A stretch of 64,000 nt of DNA from the NCBI RefSeq assembly GCF_932526225.1, contig NC_064038.1:5938741-6002740 (forward strand). Reading direction: 5' to 3'. The translations under genes and the position numbers were made by a program. Shown here one piece after another: positions 19,685 to 33,531 of the stretch. The stretch is from Nematostella vectensis (lineage: Eukaryota > Cnidaria > Anthozoa > Actiniaria > Edwardsiidae). A model generated the notes under the pieces. It made no database searches. It had not been told where the DNA came from and saw only the letters and a list, made by a program, of their open reading frames with translations. Within the stretch, counting starts at the first letter, position 1. Each line of letters begins with the position of its first letter.

Positions 19685-19905
19685 TGCCTTGCTCTGCTTT
19701 CATCTCCTCCCCTCTCTTCTCCTTTCCCCTGCCTTGCTTTGCTTTCATCTCCTCTCCTCTCTTCTCCTTTCCCCTGCCTTGCTCTGCTTTCGTCTCATCT
19801 CCTCTCTTCTCCTTTCCCCTGCCTTACTTTGCTTTCATCTCCTCCCCTCTCTTCTCCTTTCCCCTGCCTTGCTTTGCTTTCATCTCATTTCCTCTCTGGC
19901 CTCCT
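19685..19905 (+). repeat. Pyrimidine-rich minisatellite, about 45 bp unit
   Basis: About five copies of cctgccttgctttgctttca followed by tctcctcccctctcttctcctttcc-type sequence. The strand is almost pure C/T with few purines, so it is a candidate triplex-forming tract. The long Ser/Leu/Pro reading frames here are artefacts. Confidence 0.9.
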
Positions 19906-22812
19906 CTCTATTCTCTTCTCTTCTCTCCTCACAACTTCTCTGCTCTACTATGCTATGCCTCAACAGTAAAGGATTAAAAAACACTGTAAATATTTCACTA
20001 CTGACTATTCTGTTTGCCCATTTCTACACCTCACATGCTTATCACATGAAAGGAGGAAACGGGGGATAGGTAATTTCTTATCATGATATCTTGGCCTGCG
20101 CTAAACCAAAGTACAACGGAAAACCACGGTAAAACTATCACATTCTAAGCCATCCCTATTTTAGCTATTTACTTATCAAAGAAACTCTCCCGGTATGTTG
20201 CATGTAGACCGCCACAAAAATAAACAGCAAATAGAACAACAAACCACTGCCGGATGAAGTTGACAGTTATCTTCCTACAAAACAGGAAAACCTCGACCTA
20301 ACGTACAAGAAACCATATTTCATTGAAGTATATTATCTCTGTCCACGACTTCCTGGCAATTGATTTTGACAACAACCTGTTGATTGGTTTAAGTAAAAGT
20401 CGAGGAAATAGTCCGTCGACTGGTCGAAGGGAGATAATTCGGGAATATTTCCCTTGTTGTATTTCTACACTGATTACAAAACCGTTCTTGAAAGCGATAG
20501 CTTGGAATAAAGATCGTTGATCATATATTACTCAGATTTTTAAATTCCAGATTTCCATGTCCCATAAAACCTAAAAAAAATCCTAATGGGGGTAAATGGG
20601 GTAAATATAATGATACGCCAATTCACCGCAAGGAAATAACTCTTGCAGTAATTTTTGTTGTTGATAACAACAGCATGCCTTGCTTATGACGAAATACCCA
20701 CTTTCCTATAACAATTCCTTCTTGATACTATTTTGGATTTAGAAACAATGATTTACATAAGAACCACATCCAATAGCCAATTCTAATTATTTACAGAAAA
20801 TGGTTTTTGGTGTTGATGTTTTGCTCAATGCCAACAATGAACAAGCATGTATCATAAAGGAGTGAGCCTCATTGTTTAAAGTAACTTTTTCATATCACTT
20901 ACAAGATGCTAAGCAATTAGCATATCAGTGCAAAACTCTGCCTTCTACTACATAGAAGTGTTACGAGACTAAGTTTCAACTTGCCAAAATATGACATTAT
21001 GCTTTACTTTTAATGTAAAATCAATAGGACCATTTTTAAACCTTTTCACAAGTGCACGATATCTTGTGTTCCCAGATTAACCTCTTTCTTTCTCGTTTGT
21101 GAATAGAGTTTAGGAAAAGACGGCTGAAATATATCAGACAACGCATTTACGTGTTAATTTAGAATTTTCTCCACCTCGTCGCCGTAGTCTAACTGAACTT
21201 TACTGTTGACGTAAAGAACTCAGTACGAGTTTCTTGGTTATTCCCTAGCAAAAACACAAATTCCAGAATAATAACGTACGTTCCTAATGTATGTCCTGTA
21301 TCTTCGATTTTCTTCCTTGTTTACGCAAACTTTGCAATTTCCATCTATCGCAAAACCACGCGCGAGATATCCCCAAATCAGCGAACCGACATGTCGTCGA
21401 GTGGCCCGCCAGGCGAGGAATGAATCTTATGACAAGCTTTCAAAATAACTCTACTAAATAAATACATAAATAACAAGACTAAGATTTTATCTTGATACCC
21501 GAAGAAAGGCCTAAGCTAATAGCCTAGGCATATAAAATTTCTATATTTGAATCAGGCCTTCTACTGCAGAAGTTACAAATTCTTCTGGTCTTCAGTTTAG
21601 TAGCAGTTATTGGGTTTGTACAAAAGTGCACGTTAGAGTAAGCATGAACTTACAGCTATCTCCTCGGTTCCCCAAAGTCTGAGCTGTGTTAATCTTCAGG
21701 AATAAATTCAGTGCTGTAAGCTTCACTCACTCACGCAATCCGCACTTATCTCTCGTCTTTTAACTCGTCTTTCTCGCGCAATGATGAACCAAAACTCCAG
21801 CAAATGCATTTTGTTGTAAAAATTGTTACTTTGAAGAGCTTTAGAATGTAATTACTGATGTTACGATATAATTGGGTTCAATAAAACTCTACTATCAAAC
21901 AACAAAGATAGCAAAGGTATGCGGATTGTTAGCCCAACTCTTCAGAGCTTCCGTTCGTTGGATCCTCCCTTCCGCCGCGCTAAGTTATAATAATGTGTTA
22001 ACTCTATGACGTATAACCAAGCATTGGCGTCATAGAGGTCCCAGTTAAAAATAACCAGTCTTTTCAAGAGCACAATTAACAGGGTTTTAGTTAAATGGAA
22101 ATTTAGTGCTTCTTGAAATGGTTTTCACGGACAAGGAGGTCGATTTGTAGGCACTTAGCAGTGTTGAGTGGGGATATGATTACGATCGAAATCTGTCTTT
22201 GTTCTGATAGCGCGCTCGAATGTACATTTGCCTCGGGACATCAAAGTTTTTGCTGCTAAATGGTGTAGGAACACAGAGGAATTCAAATTTGAACAACAAT
22301 CCTAGTCGTTTTATTATTAAGTAACCATATATTCATTTATTTTACAATGAGTTCTTTCACGCTTTTTAAAAAAAAAGTTTAAAAAGTTTCGTGAGATTCT
22401 TAATCAAAATATTACAAAAACGCATTCCTTAAAAAGTATACAAATGCATACGTAGTAAATTTCAGTTGCTAGACTAATTGTTTAACGATAGCTTTATGCA
22501 GAGTTGACGAGTATAACTAATAAAAGCACATTGTTTTCATTGTACGTTCGATTTAGCGGATTTAGGCGGCTGATTGTTTGGCTAATGAACTTTTTAGCCC
22601 ATGCCGAGATCAACACTGTTTTCCGAGCTCATAAATCGAACTCCCTAGCTGAGAATTAACGACCTTAAAACGATCTACACAAAACTCAACGCAACTAAAC
22701 TAATATGAGCCCAATGTGGGCGAGAATTGGATATAAATAAGTGTTCTATATATGGGTGATGTGATTTTAAATTGAGTCTTTTCTCTTGAGTCTCTGGCAA
22801 GTGTTCTAGTTT

Positions 22813-23757
22813 CTAGCAGTGCGGGTCTGCACGTAGCGCCATCATTGGTACGGACCAGGCTGGCGACTCGCATCCACAGCTACAAACCTCATCGCTCTGA
22901 AAGTCCCTTCCCTCGTCTGTTGACTTATCAATAAGTTCGCGTATAGAGAATCCTCGGGAGCGAGACTTAGTTTCGCTAAATGCGCTACTTGGTGACTCGT
23001 AGAAGTTAGGTCTTGAGGCGCGCAAATCCAGCGCCTTTCTCATCTCATAGTCACTCACTCCACGCAATGATCTGTGAAGTGACGGCGGCAAGCGCGTAAC
23101 GGTGTCGTACAAAGAGAAGTGATGATATGAGTCTACTTTGCGCACAAAAGCTGGCTCGTTCGGTCGCTGCGGCATTCTGCACTTGAATCGTTTAGGTCTT
23201 CTTAGAAAACTTCCACTGCCGAACATATCCCCGCACGAAGGGTGTAGCGTCCAATAGTTTCCCTTTCCCGGCTTGCCGAAAATACTTCTTGGCACTTTAA
23301 CGAAGCAGTCGTTGAGCGACAGATTGTGTCGAATGGAGTTTTGCCACTTTTGCTGGTTCTTTCTGAAGTAAGGGAATCTCGTCATTATGAACTCATAGAT
23401 CTCGTTTAACGTGCGCATTCTGTAAGGAGAGGCCTCGATAGACATTGTAATAAGTGCGATGTAAGAAAACGGCGGCTTGACTTCATCGCAAAGGTACGGC
23501 TTGCTTTGCGGGTTAGTGTTCATCGTGAGTAATGCCTCTTGCGCGCTCTCTGTGGGTTTTATAACCGGTGCGTAAGTAGAGCAGTATAGGGGCCCTACCT
23601 GTCCGGCACCTAGAAGCGGTACGCCTTGCTTGGGGAGCTCTTGTGGTGTGTTATCGTGCATTTTATTTCCTGCGTAAAATCCCCTCGCGCCTTCAAACCG
23701 CAACCGTTCAAATCTCGAGGAGCGGACCGGGTTTCCTGCGACTTGAGCCATGTCCAT
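22813..23757 (-). CDS. Forkhead-box transcription factor, probably FoxB
   Basis: A single-exon gene of 314 residues, a likely nuclear DNA-binding regulator. The winged-helix domain spans about residues 94-190, starting [14 protein letters not shown] and continuing [20 protein letters not shown] (recognition helix, N-SIRHNLS) and [16 protein letters not shown] to [12 protein letters not shown]-x-CGDMF-x-x-GSFLRR is the FoxB-type ending. The longer ISIF/GKP loop and IRHNLSL instead of LRHNLSF are less typical, so FoxE, FoxD or a lineage-specific class is possible. FSIRELIDK at residues 270-278 looks like an EH1 Groucho-binding motif, suggesting repression. The ATG at 23757 is the first in the frame before the domain. 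Many Fox genes are also intronless. Gene neighbours support FoxB (see findings). Confidence 0.9.
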   Translation of the reverse strand: MDMAQVAGNPVRSSRFERLRFEGARGFYAGNKMHDNTPQELPKQGVPLLGAGQVGPLYCSTYAPVIKPTESAQEALLTMNTNPQSKPYLCDEVKPPFSYIALITMSIEASPYRMRTLNEIYEFIMTRFPYFRKNQQKWQNSIRHNLSLNDCFVKVPRSIFGKPGKGNYWTLHPSCGDMFGSGSFLRRPKRFKCRMPQRPNEPAFVRKVDSYHHFSLYDTVTRLPPSLHRSLRGVSDYEMRKALDLRASRPNFYESPSSAFSETKSRSRGFSIRELIDKSTDEGRDFQSDEVCSCGCESPAWSVPMMALRADPHC

Positions 23758-24044
23758 GCGGAGGTGCTTTTATCAGGTCACTGCGATGAACAGTTTAACG
23801 TCCCTGCAACTCAGTACTAATTAGCTCGACTGAACACCCCGTGCTTCTACTCTCGCTCCTTCACTGTGAATACCTCGACTCTTCAAAACACTCGTAGTTA
23901 TTTTTACAAGCTATCTGGGCCCACCCACGGTGGAGAGTGGAGTGTGTTTATCCTGTGTTTGTTGTAGTGTGTAGCGCGTCGTGTGCCGAGTTACCGGTGC
24001 GCGCGCGTGTTCTACTTTCTCTAGAGCTCCCTCTCCCGACCTCA

Positions 24045-24050
24045 TTTATA
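24045..24050 (-). promoter_or_regulatory. Candidate TATA box of the forkhead gene
   Basis: TATAAA on the - strand, in a gaggtataaatgag context, about 290 bp upstream of the forkhead ATG. This would leave a 5' UTR of roughly 250 bases. It rests on the motif and position only. Confidence 0.3.
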
Positions 24051-27000
24051 CCTCAGCCCAGACCTATCCATTGGCTATCACAAATCGCTCAATCCTCACC
24101 CTGCGCTAATCTGCTCCTCTTGTCTTACCGGGATTGCGAATTCGGCACGCGGATGGAATGCATTTTGCATCTGGGGTCAATTTACCTTGTCTATCAACCA
24201 CGCGTAAATTCCGGCCATGTCGCATTCCGTGCGAAAATAAAAGTCCTCAAGTTGTTTAGGCCTGCTTGCGTTTTGTTATTGTTAGTGATTTTTTATGGAT
24301 GCTGCGTGACCAGAGCCCCATTACGAGCGGTACCTTGCCCCGCGCATTCAATTCGTCCTTAGTCAAACACGACGGACAGAAAAACAACAAGACGTTTGCA
24401 CATGTAATGGACTGCTTGCTTTATTTAGGCATGGAAGACACTTAGACGCCGCACATTCCCGCGATTACATCTCACAACAAATTAGTTCTAAAGAGGGCAA
24501 TTACCAGCAAGGAGATGTGCTGAAATGAAAACAGCATGCGAACTTAAGAATTTATAAATTTGAGATGTATTTTAAAGGCGCGCGTATAGCAAAAACGTGT
24601 AAGCATTGTTCAAAGTCAAGTGCTCTGATTACTAAAATAAACAAAACCGCGCGGGGCGCATCGGTGCATTCTCATTATTTTTACACCTCTAGTTCTTCTA
24701 CCGTATTACTTTTATATAATGAGGTGCGCACGTTCGCTCGGTGCGGGCTTTTGCTAGCCTTGCACGATGGGGGGTGACGCCCAGGAAAAACAGTCCAACC
24801 GCGCAAGGGCCCTGTATTGCGGAACTGACGATATTAAAATAGACCTAAAAATCTCATCACTAACTTGAAAAGCCTCGGGGAAGGGAGTGCTTGAACTACC
24901 CAGTATCCACGCACTATACATACCTCACTATACATTTGTTTGACTGGGTTTTTTCAATACTGATACAGCTGGGATGTCGTACGAGGCGTTCCTTGAAAAG
25001 ATCCCATTCAGTCCCTCTTTTTTTTTTAATGGACTTTCAGTTTCCATTCACGCGCAAGTTTAGACGTCTATGAAGAAACCATCAATATAGTAATTACAGT
25101 AAGCCTCAGAGAACCCCAATATACCGCGATATTCCCAATTCATCCTTGTTCGGGGGAATGTGATGATTTAATTCTCAGGTTCAAGGTCCGTGTAGCTCAA
25201 ATTGAGGCCATTGTTCATTTATTCGGAAAAACCATGAAAACCATCTAGCTTGCTAACAAATTCTCGTGTACCACTTCTAGCCATTTGTAGAGTCACTGGT
25301 ATGTACCCCCTGCCCTGATAAACGGGCCAACCCTAAACGGTGGCTCCCCTTATTACATGCGTTGATCCTACAGTACAGAGAATGCGTTGTGGACGCTATA
25401 AATGAACTAGCTATACACCCATCGTCTCCAAGTGACAGAACGCTAGGCCCCAGTCGGGCCAGTGACGTAACGCTTAGTACAGTCTTATTGCCCGTGCAGG
25501 TTGGCAACCATGGGCAGCTGTTTCGTTTAATGTTAGGATTCGGCATAGCCGGTATCTTAGATTAACTATATCAGCAATGAACTTCAGGGAAACTTTGACT
25601 AGCACGAAAGGCTTTAAACCACACTTATTACCCATGCGGGATGTATGTAAGCTACACGATCGCCTAAAGGGAGAAGGGTGTTGCGGCAAATAAAGAATTG
25701 ATGGATGTGTCTCTTAATTACTCAGGCCTCGGTTCTTTCTTTCGGTATCTCTAACTAAAAAGCGCTAATTCACATCCTATTATTTGAATCCTGGACTCGA
25801 CTTCCCTTTGGCACCTAGGGTAGAAAGTCGTGGATTCAGACGGTGTCTAGGCATCAGCTGATCCGCGTCTAGCTAAATTCAAACATTTTATAATACGCAA
25901 TGCCAAATACTGGCCTTCAGTCGGCAAAGCCTTATAGTTCGCGCATCTTATCATTATTTTTGGTCGTTATTTGCTTTCTTGAAATCGTGTTTCATCAACA
26001 AAGAAAAGGTGTTTTCTAAATAGGCTTACCTTAATGTCCCGGATGATCAAACGAGATGGTCCAAAGTGTTTCTTAAGCCTTGTTAAAATCATCTTAGACG
26101 AGAAAAACCTTCCCTTCGTCGGGGAGAAAATTCTCATAATCGAACTCGCGCGAAACCGAGCTTCCTTATCTAATTACTCCCTTCGGACAATTACTAGACC
26201 GACTTTGCCAAATACTAAGCACTTCGTAAATCTTTCTACCATGCCAAAAACTCATGAAAGCCTTCCCTCTTAGACTGATAACAGGCGAAAACTAATGGAA
26301 TAAAAGTGTAACTCTGCCAAAAAGGATCCGGATTCTGTAGAATGTTTTCGTATAAAGCCATGCGAGAAAGCATGCCTTTTTGCAAGTAACTCATAGTGTT
26401 GTCAATCACGTTATGATTTGTGTTATCAGTTATAACAACGGTTTGATAGTTTTTTCAAAAACTAAGAAGATTCTAGTTAGAATTAGAGTATTAGAAAGTA
26501 CATGCTTCCATAAAGATACTTAGTACTTTTGTACACAACAACTGCTATGTACTTCTCGTATAACTACATCAACAGATGGCTCGTATTTCGATAAAAAAAA
26601 ACAAGAACTATTATAGATGAAGAAGATATGATATCAGATTGTGTACCTTATACCTTAAACTGAGACAAGATCTAGGCAATAGTTAGTAGTAATTGTTCAA
26701 CATGCTAAACAATTTATATAACAAATATGTTCTGTTTCATACTCATCTTCATACAAAGGGTTACAACCCCTGAACCCAGGAGCGAAGTTATCCTTCCGTT
26801 ATCCTTCTCGGCATTGTTTACTCGTTTCCCCTTCAATACTAAAATGGCTACTAAACCAACTCTAAATAAATGTCGATAATAAACCACAGCCAGTGACGCC
26901 ATTAGTCGATTTCCTGAGATGTAGTCCGTCGTTTGGTGACGCTTCCGGCGAGCCACGAGCCGCAGAAGACGAGTTTATTCAAGCAATTAAACTCGGCAAA

Positions 27001-27636
27001 GCTGTTGAAATACACGGTTTGAATTATGCCTTCTTAACTCCTTGCTTCCGAAAACAGGATCAAGGGACTCCCGGGTTTTTTTAAGATGTTATTGGGATTT
27101 TATACCGTGTATACCAACGTGCGGATATCGTTATTGTTATCCCCCTTCTAGGAAGCAATGGAATCCGGGTATCCCCCTATGCGTAAGAGCGTTGTTATGA
27201 GCGCTTCTTGTCTTTTTGCGAGTATCGTTCCGTATTGTTATTCCTACAGCCAGGAAGTAACGGAATCTAGGTATAACCCCCAGCCCCTCTGGTTAGGAAT
27301 CCTGAGTAATGTCGACACTTCTATTTTAGGGGTTATTTTCTAAGGGAGTGCAATATGGATCCTCAACTCTTATACCTTTAACTCGAAGCCTCAAGGAAAG
27401 TAAGAAGCTTGTGTTATCAAGCCTCCGATAGACGGGCAAATTATCGGGTTTCGTGAAAATGAAGTAAGAATTATTTGTACGTCGTCATATCAAGACAATT
27501 TAGCCTGCATTGTCGTTTTTTTATCGCGTTTGTGTATGAAAAGGGCAATTTATCTCATGCCTACAACGAGATATGAAACCTGGATGAATGCTGCTGTATT
27601 TAAGGGTAGACATAGTCATACGCATTCAGTTGTTCT

Positions 27637-27804
27637 CAGGCTCGTACCTGGGGAATATGCAGTGTCCCCCCCTTGACTGCCGAAGGGTGGGTCATTTCTT
27701 ATTGAAGGATCATCAAATAATGTCCCTCCTCCATATAATCTTTGACTACGTAACCCCCCCCCCCCCCCCCCCCCCCCCCTAGTAAGTCCTGGGTGCGCGT
27801 ATGG
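27637..27804. mobile_element. Diverged MITE of the CAGGCGCGTACCCAGG family, with C26 tract
   Basis: The left end caggctcgtacctgggg and a degraded right end (cctgggtgcgcgtatgg) surround a run of 26 C (27754-27779). The flanking duplication is no longer readable. Related to 29437-29780 and 33532-33692. Confidence 0.5.
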
Positions 27805-29436
27805 CAGGCCACATCCTTCATCTCCATCCACTAAAGTAAAAATTACGGTTTGGTGTCAAAAGAGGAAAAAGAGGATAGTGCATCTTTTAGGCTGGTGTCC
27901 TAATCGAAAACATCCATTCCCATGTTAATTGAATCATTTTACCAAGATATTTTCAATCAGATATTGCTAATAAAGATCAGATTTTTATGGACGGCTGTTT
28001 TGAAGTTTTCTTGCAAACAAATCAGATTTTAGACAAACAAAGGTTGGTTGATCAATATTCTATAAAGTGCTCATCTCTGTTTTATCATTTATGTACGTGA
28101 TGCAATGAAATCATGCACAGGAAACCCATGGTGTGATTGCAACCACTGATAACTACATATATTACACTACACAAACCATAAATTTCTGATAATGAAAGCG
28201 CGTGATCATAGCACGGGAAGCCGCACAAGAGAGACATGACCGCAAAGTAAATGTAAAGTCTAAAAAAATTGCAAATGCCGGTAAAAATGTTATCTTTAAT
28301 CAGACCATAAAAATGTGGTTATGCGAAAACTGAAAATTAAAAATGTATTATTATGATTATGAAATGCATAGCAGCCAGAAATAGAGGAACGGTCAGTGGC
28401 ACCATTTTAAAGTACACAAATTGGTCTCTAGATAAAAGATGAATGGCGCCATATAAGTATTAGATTGTTATTATTATCATTATCATTATCATTAACATGT
28501 CTATTCGTGAAGATTTTATTTACTTTTAACAAAATCAAGTTAGTCCCTGCTTTTACGAGTGATGCTCTAAATACTGTATCACGCAGACGGTCAGCGGGCT
28601 TCCCTCTTAGGGGTGAAGGTGTCGACAGTATACATTTCTCTAATTAGCGCACACTCGGCACGAAGGATTAGGAAAGACAGGGTCGCACAAATATGGATAT
28701 GCATGCATTTTTACCATCGCAAAGGATACGCGTGTCCTAAATCCTGAGTTCTCGCATAAGAAAAAAAAAATGAATAAGCATGATTAAGGATTGCTATGCT
28801 TAAAAATGAAATTTGAACTGCTTGGCTTTCGCCAAAGATCATCTGTAGTCCCAATTGGTTCTCGAGTTCAATCATCAGATGGATATATGTGCCTCATGCG
28901 AAGGCTTCTTTTAGCGCGCGTGCTAAAAGGCACAAGTGCAGGCAAATATGATGAAATGTTACAAGGTTCTGTGGGGATAAATGTGTGGACAGGTTTTCAA
29001 ATGCTAAGAGCGCATTTAAAGCTAAGCGGTCGCGCTGTGTAGATATGTAGATCTTAACAAACGCTCGTTCAGGGGATTGGTTGTTCTAAAAGGGCTAGTG
29101 GACGCACATGTAAAATTTAACAGGCTTCGAAACGAATAAACACGAAAAAGATATTTTTAAAAAGTACACAGATTTAGTGAATGAGATTGTTGCACCACTG
29201 TTTTTACTCCTTTTAACTGTAAAACAATTTCACTTCATCACTTTGATTCTGTTTATTGTTTGAAACCAGACCCAATGCATCGCGCACGTATAAAAACCGT
29301 AAAGGCCATGTATCATCAAATTTTATGGATCGGCTTTGGATAATTCTCTTAATTTAAGCTTCAGTTATTGTTTATAGATTAAGTAGAGGGTATTTCTTTA
29401 CCTTTTTTAACAAATGAGAACGAAGGTTTGCAACTG

Positions 29437-29470
29437 CAGGCCCGTACCCAGGATTTTTCTCTGGGGGGAA

Positions 29471-29502
<32 letters not shown>

Positions 29503-29780
29503 GGGTGCGGAATCCGGAAAAGTGGGCCTTATTTTTGCGGGGGGGAGGGGGGGGGAGTTCTCTGATAAAAATCTGACCACCCGGGAAAGAATAAAGAGGG
29601 ATTTTTTATGCCTTTGCAGTATCTCCACGGGACGTTTATTGACGGATTTGGCTACATACCAGAGTGATCTAGCTTATGCTTTATAGTTTTGTCTACAAAT
29701 AGCACGTCTATTGAAAACCGAAAGTGACCTTCGGCCGTTGTGGGGGGGGGGGGGGGTGCACCCCCCTGGGTTCGGGCCTG
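29437..29780. mobile_element. MITE of the CAGGCGCGTACCCAGG family, with G30 and G15 tracts
   Basis: The ends are CAGGCCCGTACCCAGG and CCTGGGTTCGGGCCTG. A perfect 5-bp direct repeat AACTG sits immediately outside both ends. Inside are 30 consecutive G at 29471-29500 and 15 at 29742-29756. A hAT-like non-autonomous element is the likeliest class. Confidence 0.72.
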
Positions 29781-30539
29781 AACTGTGTCTCATGATTTAC
29801 CCAAACTGTTGACTAGTGACACTTTCGTAAATAGTTAGAAAACTGCTATAACCGGTTATCATGCAATCTTTGTTAAATAGATTTTATTTTGTATTGTAAA
29901 ACAATTCAGGCTGAGCCGTTTTCAGAATAAACTTATCTTTAACCGGCGAGAGTTTGCAGTCTGAGTGTGGTGTTGTGGAGTCCGGAGCGAAGCAATATAA
30001 GGATTTTGCTTAGCTTTATTTCATAAATAGGTATAATTTCGTTTGTAATTTACAAAGGAAAACACTAAAAAAAGCAATTGTATCGCATTGATCGCTATAT
30101 GGAGAAACCCATTATTATTGATAAAATGTCCCTGAAATAAATTTCCCACATTGCTCCATTCCGACTCCAGAGATTCCGCAATTTACCGGCTGCAAAAGGT
30201 ATTGTCTATTTGTCAATATATAATATAGTAATTCAGTAATCTCATAATCTGATATCTGCTACACTCTCTCGAAACACTCCAGGGCTTCATATATATCCCA
30301 GAAAAGGGCTTCAATAGATTGAATCGATTCTTAGTATTCCAAGCCTGAGGCAAAAAAACTCTCAAGAATCTCTTGAAGGTCGGTTTTTTCCCTTAGGAAA
30401 TTGTTATCAACACATATCATCCCGCGTTATCCGTAAATCCGCTAATCCCTTTTAATCTCTTCTAATCAACAAGGAGGACGACAACCGGTGGGTTAAACAA
30501 GGCCAATCACGCCGCCATTTTACGCTCCCGCTCAATGCG

Positions 30540-30650
30540 GAGTCACAAGCATCCCTTTCCATCGGCTAGTAACCAAAATCAAATATCTTCAATAACCTAC
30601 AGAACTTTATTCGTAAATTGTTATTTTGAAGTTCCTTGCTAATGAACAGT
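30540..30650 (+). repeat. Interspersed repeat, tccatttccatcggct family
   Basis: Contains catccctttccatcggct, aatcaaatatcttcaataacc and ttattttgaagttcc, matching 7352-7480. A third copy is at about 27905-28020. Ends undefined. Confidence 0.5.
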
Positions 30651-31489
30651 CGTATTTTCAATTATTGACAATAAACGTGATTGATTGACATTCTTTAAGG
30701 GGTACGTGGCGAGGAAAGGGGTTCAATTTTAATGGTGCGAACAAAAACATTTAAGCTCTAGGCTAATTTCAATAACGCCAAAATAAATGTTATATCTGAA
30801 ATATATAAATCACACACACACACACGACTTATAGTCTAAAGCTAACACGTTTTTCTTATTTTACACCTCTTTGAGCACCCTCCCATTTCCTTCCGAATAA
30901 TAATGACTAATATATCGGTGTGCTTTACCTTGGGAGCAATTTTCCCGCGCTTGCCAAAAGGTATCCAAAATCGCTAGATATCTAGAAAATGAAATTTGTT
31001 TGCCAGCCGACGTGACTATTGAGTGAAAAACACCCCCTTCCACCCCATAGGAGGGGTCAGAGCAAATATCAACAATAGGCTAGGGTAGCCTCAATGACTA
31101 ATGCAATTCTAAGGCCAAGTTTGGGGTAAATGGTTGACATATGGAAAAGTTTGGGAAACATAACAAACATAAAACATAACAACGATTTTCGAACATGTCG
31201 CTAGGGATAATATTATATTGCTTGGTTTGTGTAGGAAATACGTTTATTTGCAAGAGAACAGATTTGATCAATGAAGTTTGGTGCACAATAAAATTGTTAA
31301 TGTTTCATTTGTAACCTGTTCAACTATTGAACAAATGTTGTATAACTATCATATTAAAAGCCTTGCTAGTATCACGCCAGCCCGGGGCTTAAAGTTGCGT
31401 AAATGTTTGGGAGATTTCGAGTCTTTGGGTGGATTAATGTATGAACAGAAAACATAGCGCCTGTTTTTTTTTGTTTTTTTTTTTTCGCG

Positions 31490-32045
31490 AAGAAGGGCTT
31501 TGATTTTTCTCTTCGCACATATATCCCCTACGAACCGTGTCGCAGGTTGACCTTTTTAACACTTGCCTTGGAATAGAATGCGACACGCGCAAATGTTTTT
31601 TTTCCGGTACGAAATCTTGGCTTTCTCTGTTCGCACATTTATCTCCTTTCAAAATGTGTATTTTTTTGACACTTTTATCCTGCTAACAAGGTACAGAAAA
31701 ATACAGAAACATAAAGCGCACGTTTGCTTCTCGGCTCTCCCCATCGAAATGATACCACTACTACCAAAACATTTTCGTCCCGCCCATTGCTCTTTCAAAA
31801 AAGAAAAAGAAAATATAATATGAAAAACAAAACAAAGGATCCAGGTGTATGTATATTGTGAAGGGAACCGCACAATTCCCTGAAGAAAGCTCTCTGCTCG
31901 AGTGCGCACTGTTCAACACTATGATGACATTACTCTGACTGATATCTAAGAATTGGGAACACACGTGCAGCTTTTGGCCTAGAAAAGAAAATACTTTTGT
32001 TGTTTTCCACTTTAGCTTTCTATGTTCGCACATTTATCCCCCCAA
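31490..32045 (+). repeat. Three spaced diverged copies of a gttcgcacatttatc motif
   Basis: Related segments near 31500, 31620 and 32015 share ctttct-(a/g)-tgttcgcacatttatc and are followed by a variable a-rich stretch. The spacing is irregular. Probably an old tandem duplication or transposon remnants. Confidence 0.4.
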
Positions 32046-32930
32046 ACATGTTTCTGTTTGGCATAATTTACACGCGGCAAAGGGCGATGCATATTTGGGT
32101 GAATGCTTGCCAAGAGAGTCACGGCCGCCGTCAGTGCTTTCATCGTGATGAAGTGCAGAAAAATACCTAAAAAAACCACTTCAATCTCTATTCTACGCAG
32201 GTAGCCCAAGCCCACTACAATTTCAAATAAGCGCGTCTACTGCTATATCAAGGCACAATTCCAAAAAAACTAAAGATAGTAAAATTCATTAATCTCTACA
32301 TGCATATGTGCACATGTCTTTTTCTTTGTGAATGTCACTGGATTTCGTTCAAGTAATTGCTACATTTCACGGGAATGTCCCTCTGGGCTTTAAGAAGATA
32401 TGTCTGGAGATAAATCCACAGATTAAGCACCCGCCATGTGCACTAAGCCCCCTCAAGTCAACATGGATATACGCCCTTGAGCAAGATGTACAATGAACTA
32501 TTATTTGAAGATTAGAAAGCCCTTTACTCCCAAAAGGAATGTTGGATGGGATAAAGTTGACTATCAATGGCGATTTGACATCGACAGTTCTTTTAATAAA
32601 ACCTTAAAAAAAAGTCGACAAATAGAAAGATAATGATTCGCATTCCCAGGAGATGGGTTAAAAACGGAAGGTTTGACTTGGTGATACACTATCCTTAAGG
32701 GTTTTCATTTCATGCGCAACGCTTAACTTCGTCTATCGCCTAACCCCTGGGGCAGGAGACACAAAATCTCTTAGGATTTTATAAACACGGTGCTGAAGTG
32801 AAAAAGATTTACATTAAACAGGCCCGAGAAAACGCATTCCCTAAAGATATTGTAAGTGAATTTAATGGTTGATTGGTTTTGTCACTTTAAACATGGCTTG
32901 ACCATAATCAATAAACGTTATCTGTAGTTA

Positions 32931-33179
32931 CACCAATTTCAATAAAGGTTGTCAGTGCAAATGGCAAATGGCGATTGGCAAATGGCATTTCTACGGCCGA
33001 AAGTAATCATGCGTCTCGAAGAATATGGATAAATCAAAACAAATATCCATTAAAGGCTACCAATGCTTGGCTCTGACATTGCTGGACTTTATTTAACACC
33101 TTTCATTTTACGAAAAATAAGTACCCATTAGCCATTTGCCATTCGCCATTTGCACTGACAACCTTTTGTGGAATAGGTG
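32931..33179. mobile_element. MITE with TA flanks and internal aaatggc repeats
   Basis: Inverted ends CACCAATTTC and (reverse-complemented) CACCTATTCC lead into aaaggttgtcagtgcaaatg on both arms, followed by repeated gcaaatggc units. TA borders both sides. About 249 bp. Confidence 0.65.
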
Positions 33180-33531
33180 TATACACGAAAAGCTATGCAC
33201 AGAGCGTGTTTGGTCAGCACATTCTCAATTCTGCATAGCAAAACAAAATCGGAACCAAAAGTAGAAATCAGCAATCTAATCGATACACAAACCAGAGCAC
33301 AGGGTCCGACCTAGCCCATATACATTTCGCATTTTTCTTTTTACGATGATTGTTAAGTAATGGTAGTAGTACTTGGAAATCACATTTCAGTTCGATGATA
33401 CTGCGAGTTGCATCAACACCACTCAACCACCCGAAGCGAGGCTGATTAAACAATGTGGGACGACTGTTTCCACGGTGGAGAAGGCAAAATATGGGATTTA
33501 TCATGTATATGATACTGATATACAAGTATAT

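Larger units (their letters stand above)
11625..22812. other. Gene-poor interval between CHD1/2 and the forkhead gene
   Basis: I found no convincing exon here. The sequence is AT-rich and all reading frames are short. It holds the MITEs at 12520-13045 and 15579-15893, a small element at 16506-16657, minisatellites at 16862-17160 and 19685-19905, and the 3' flank of the forkhead gene. Nothing recognisable was seen in 13050-15570, 17160-19680 or 19980-22800. Regulatory DNA for the forkhead gene could be here but is not visible by eye. Confidence 0.5.

Noticed and set aside
19613-20069. Long Ser/Leu/Pro-rich frames in three phases
   Set aside because: Produced by the 45-bp pyrimidine minisatellite.
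26034-26273. 79-codon + strand frame
   Set aside because: No domain, no splice context, AT-rich intergenic setting; likely chance, as for other short frames between 24 and 36 kb.
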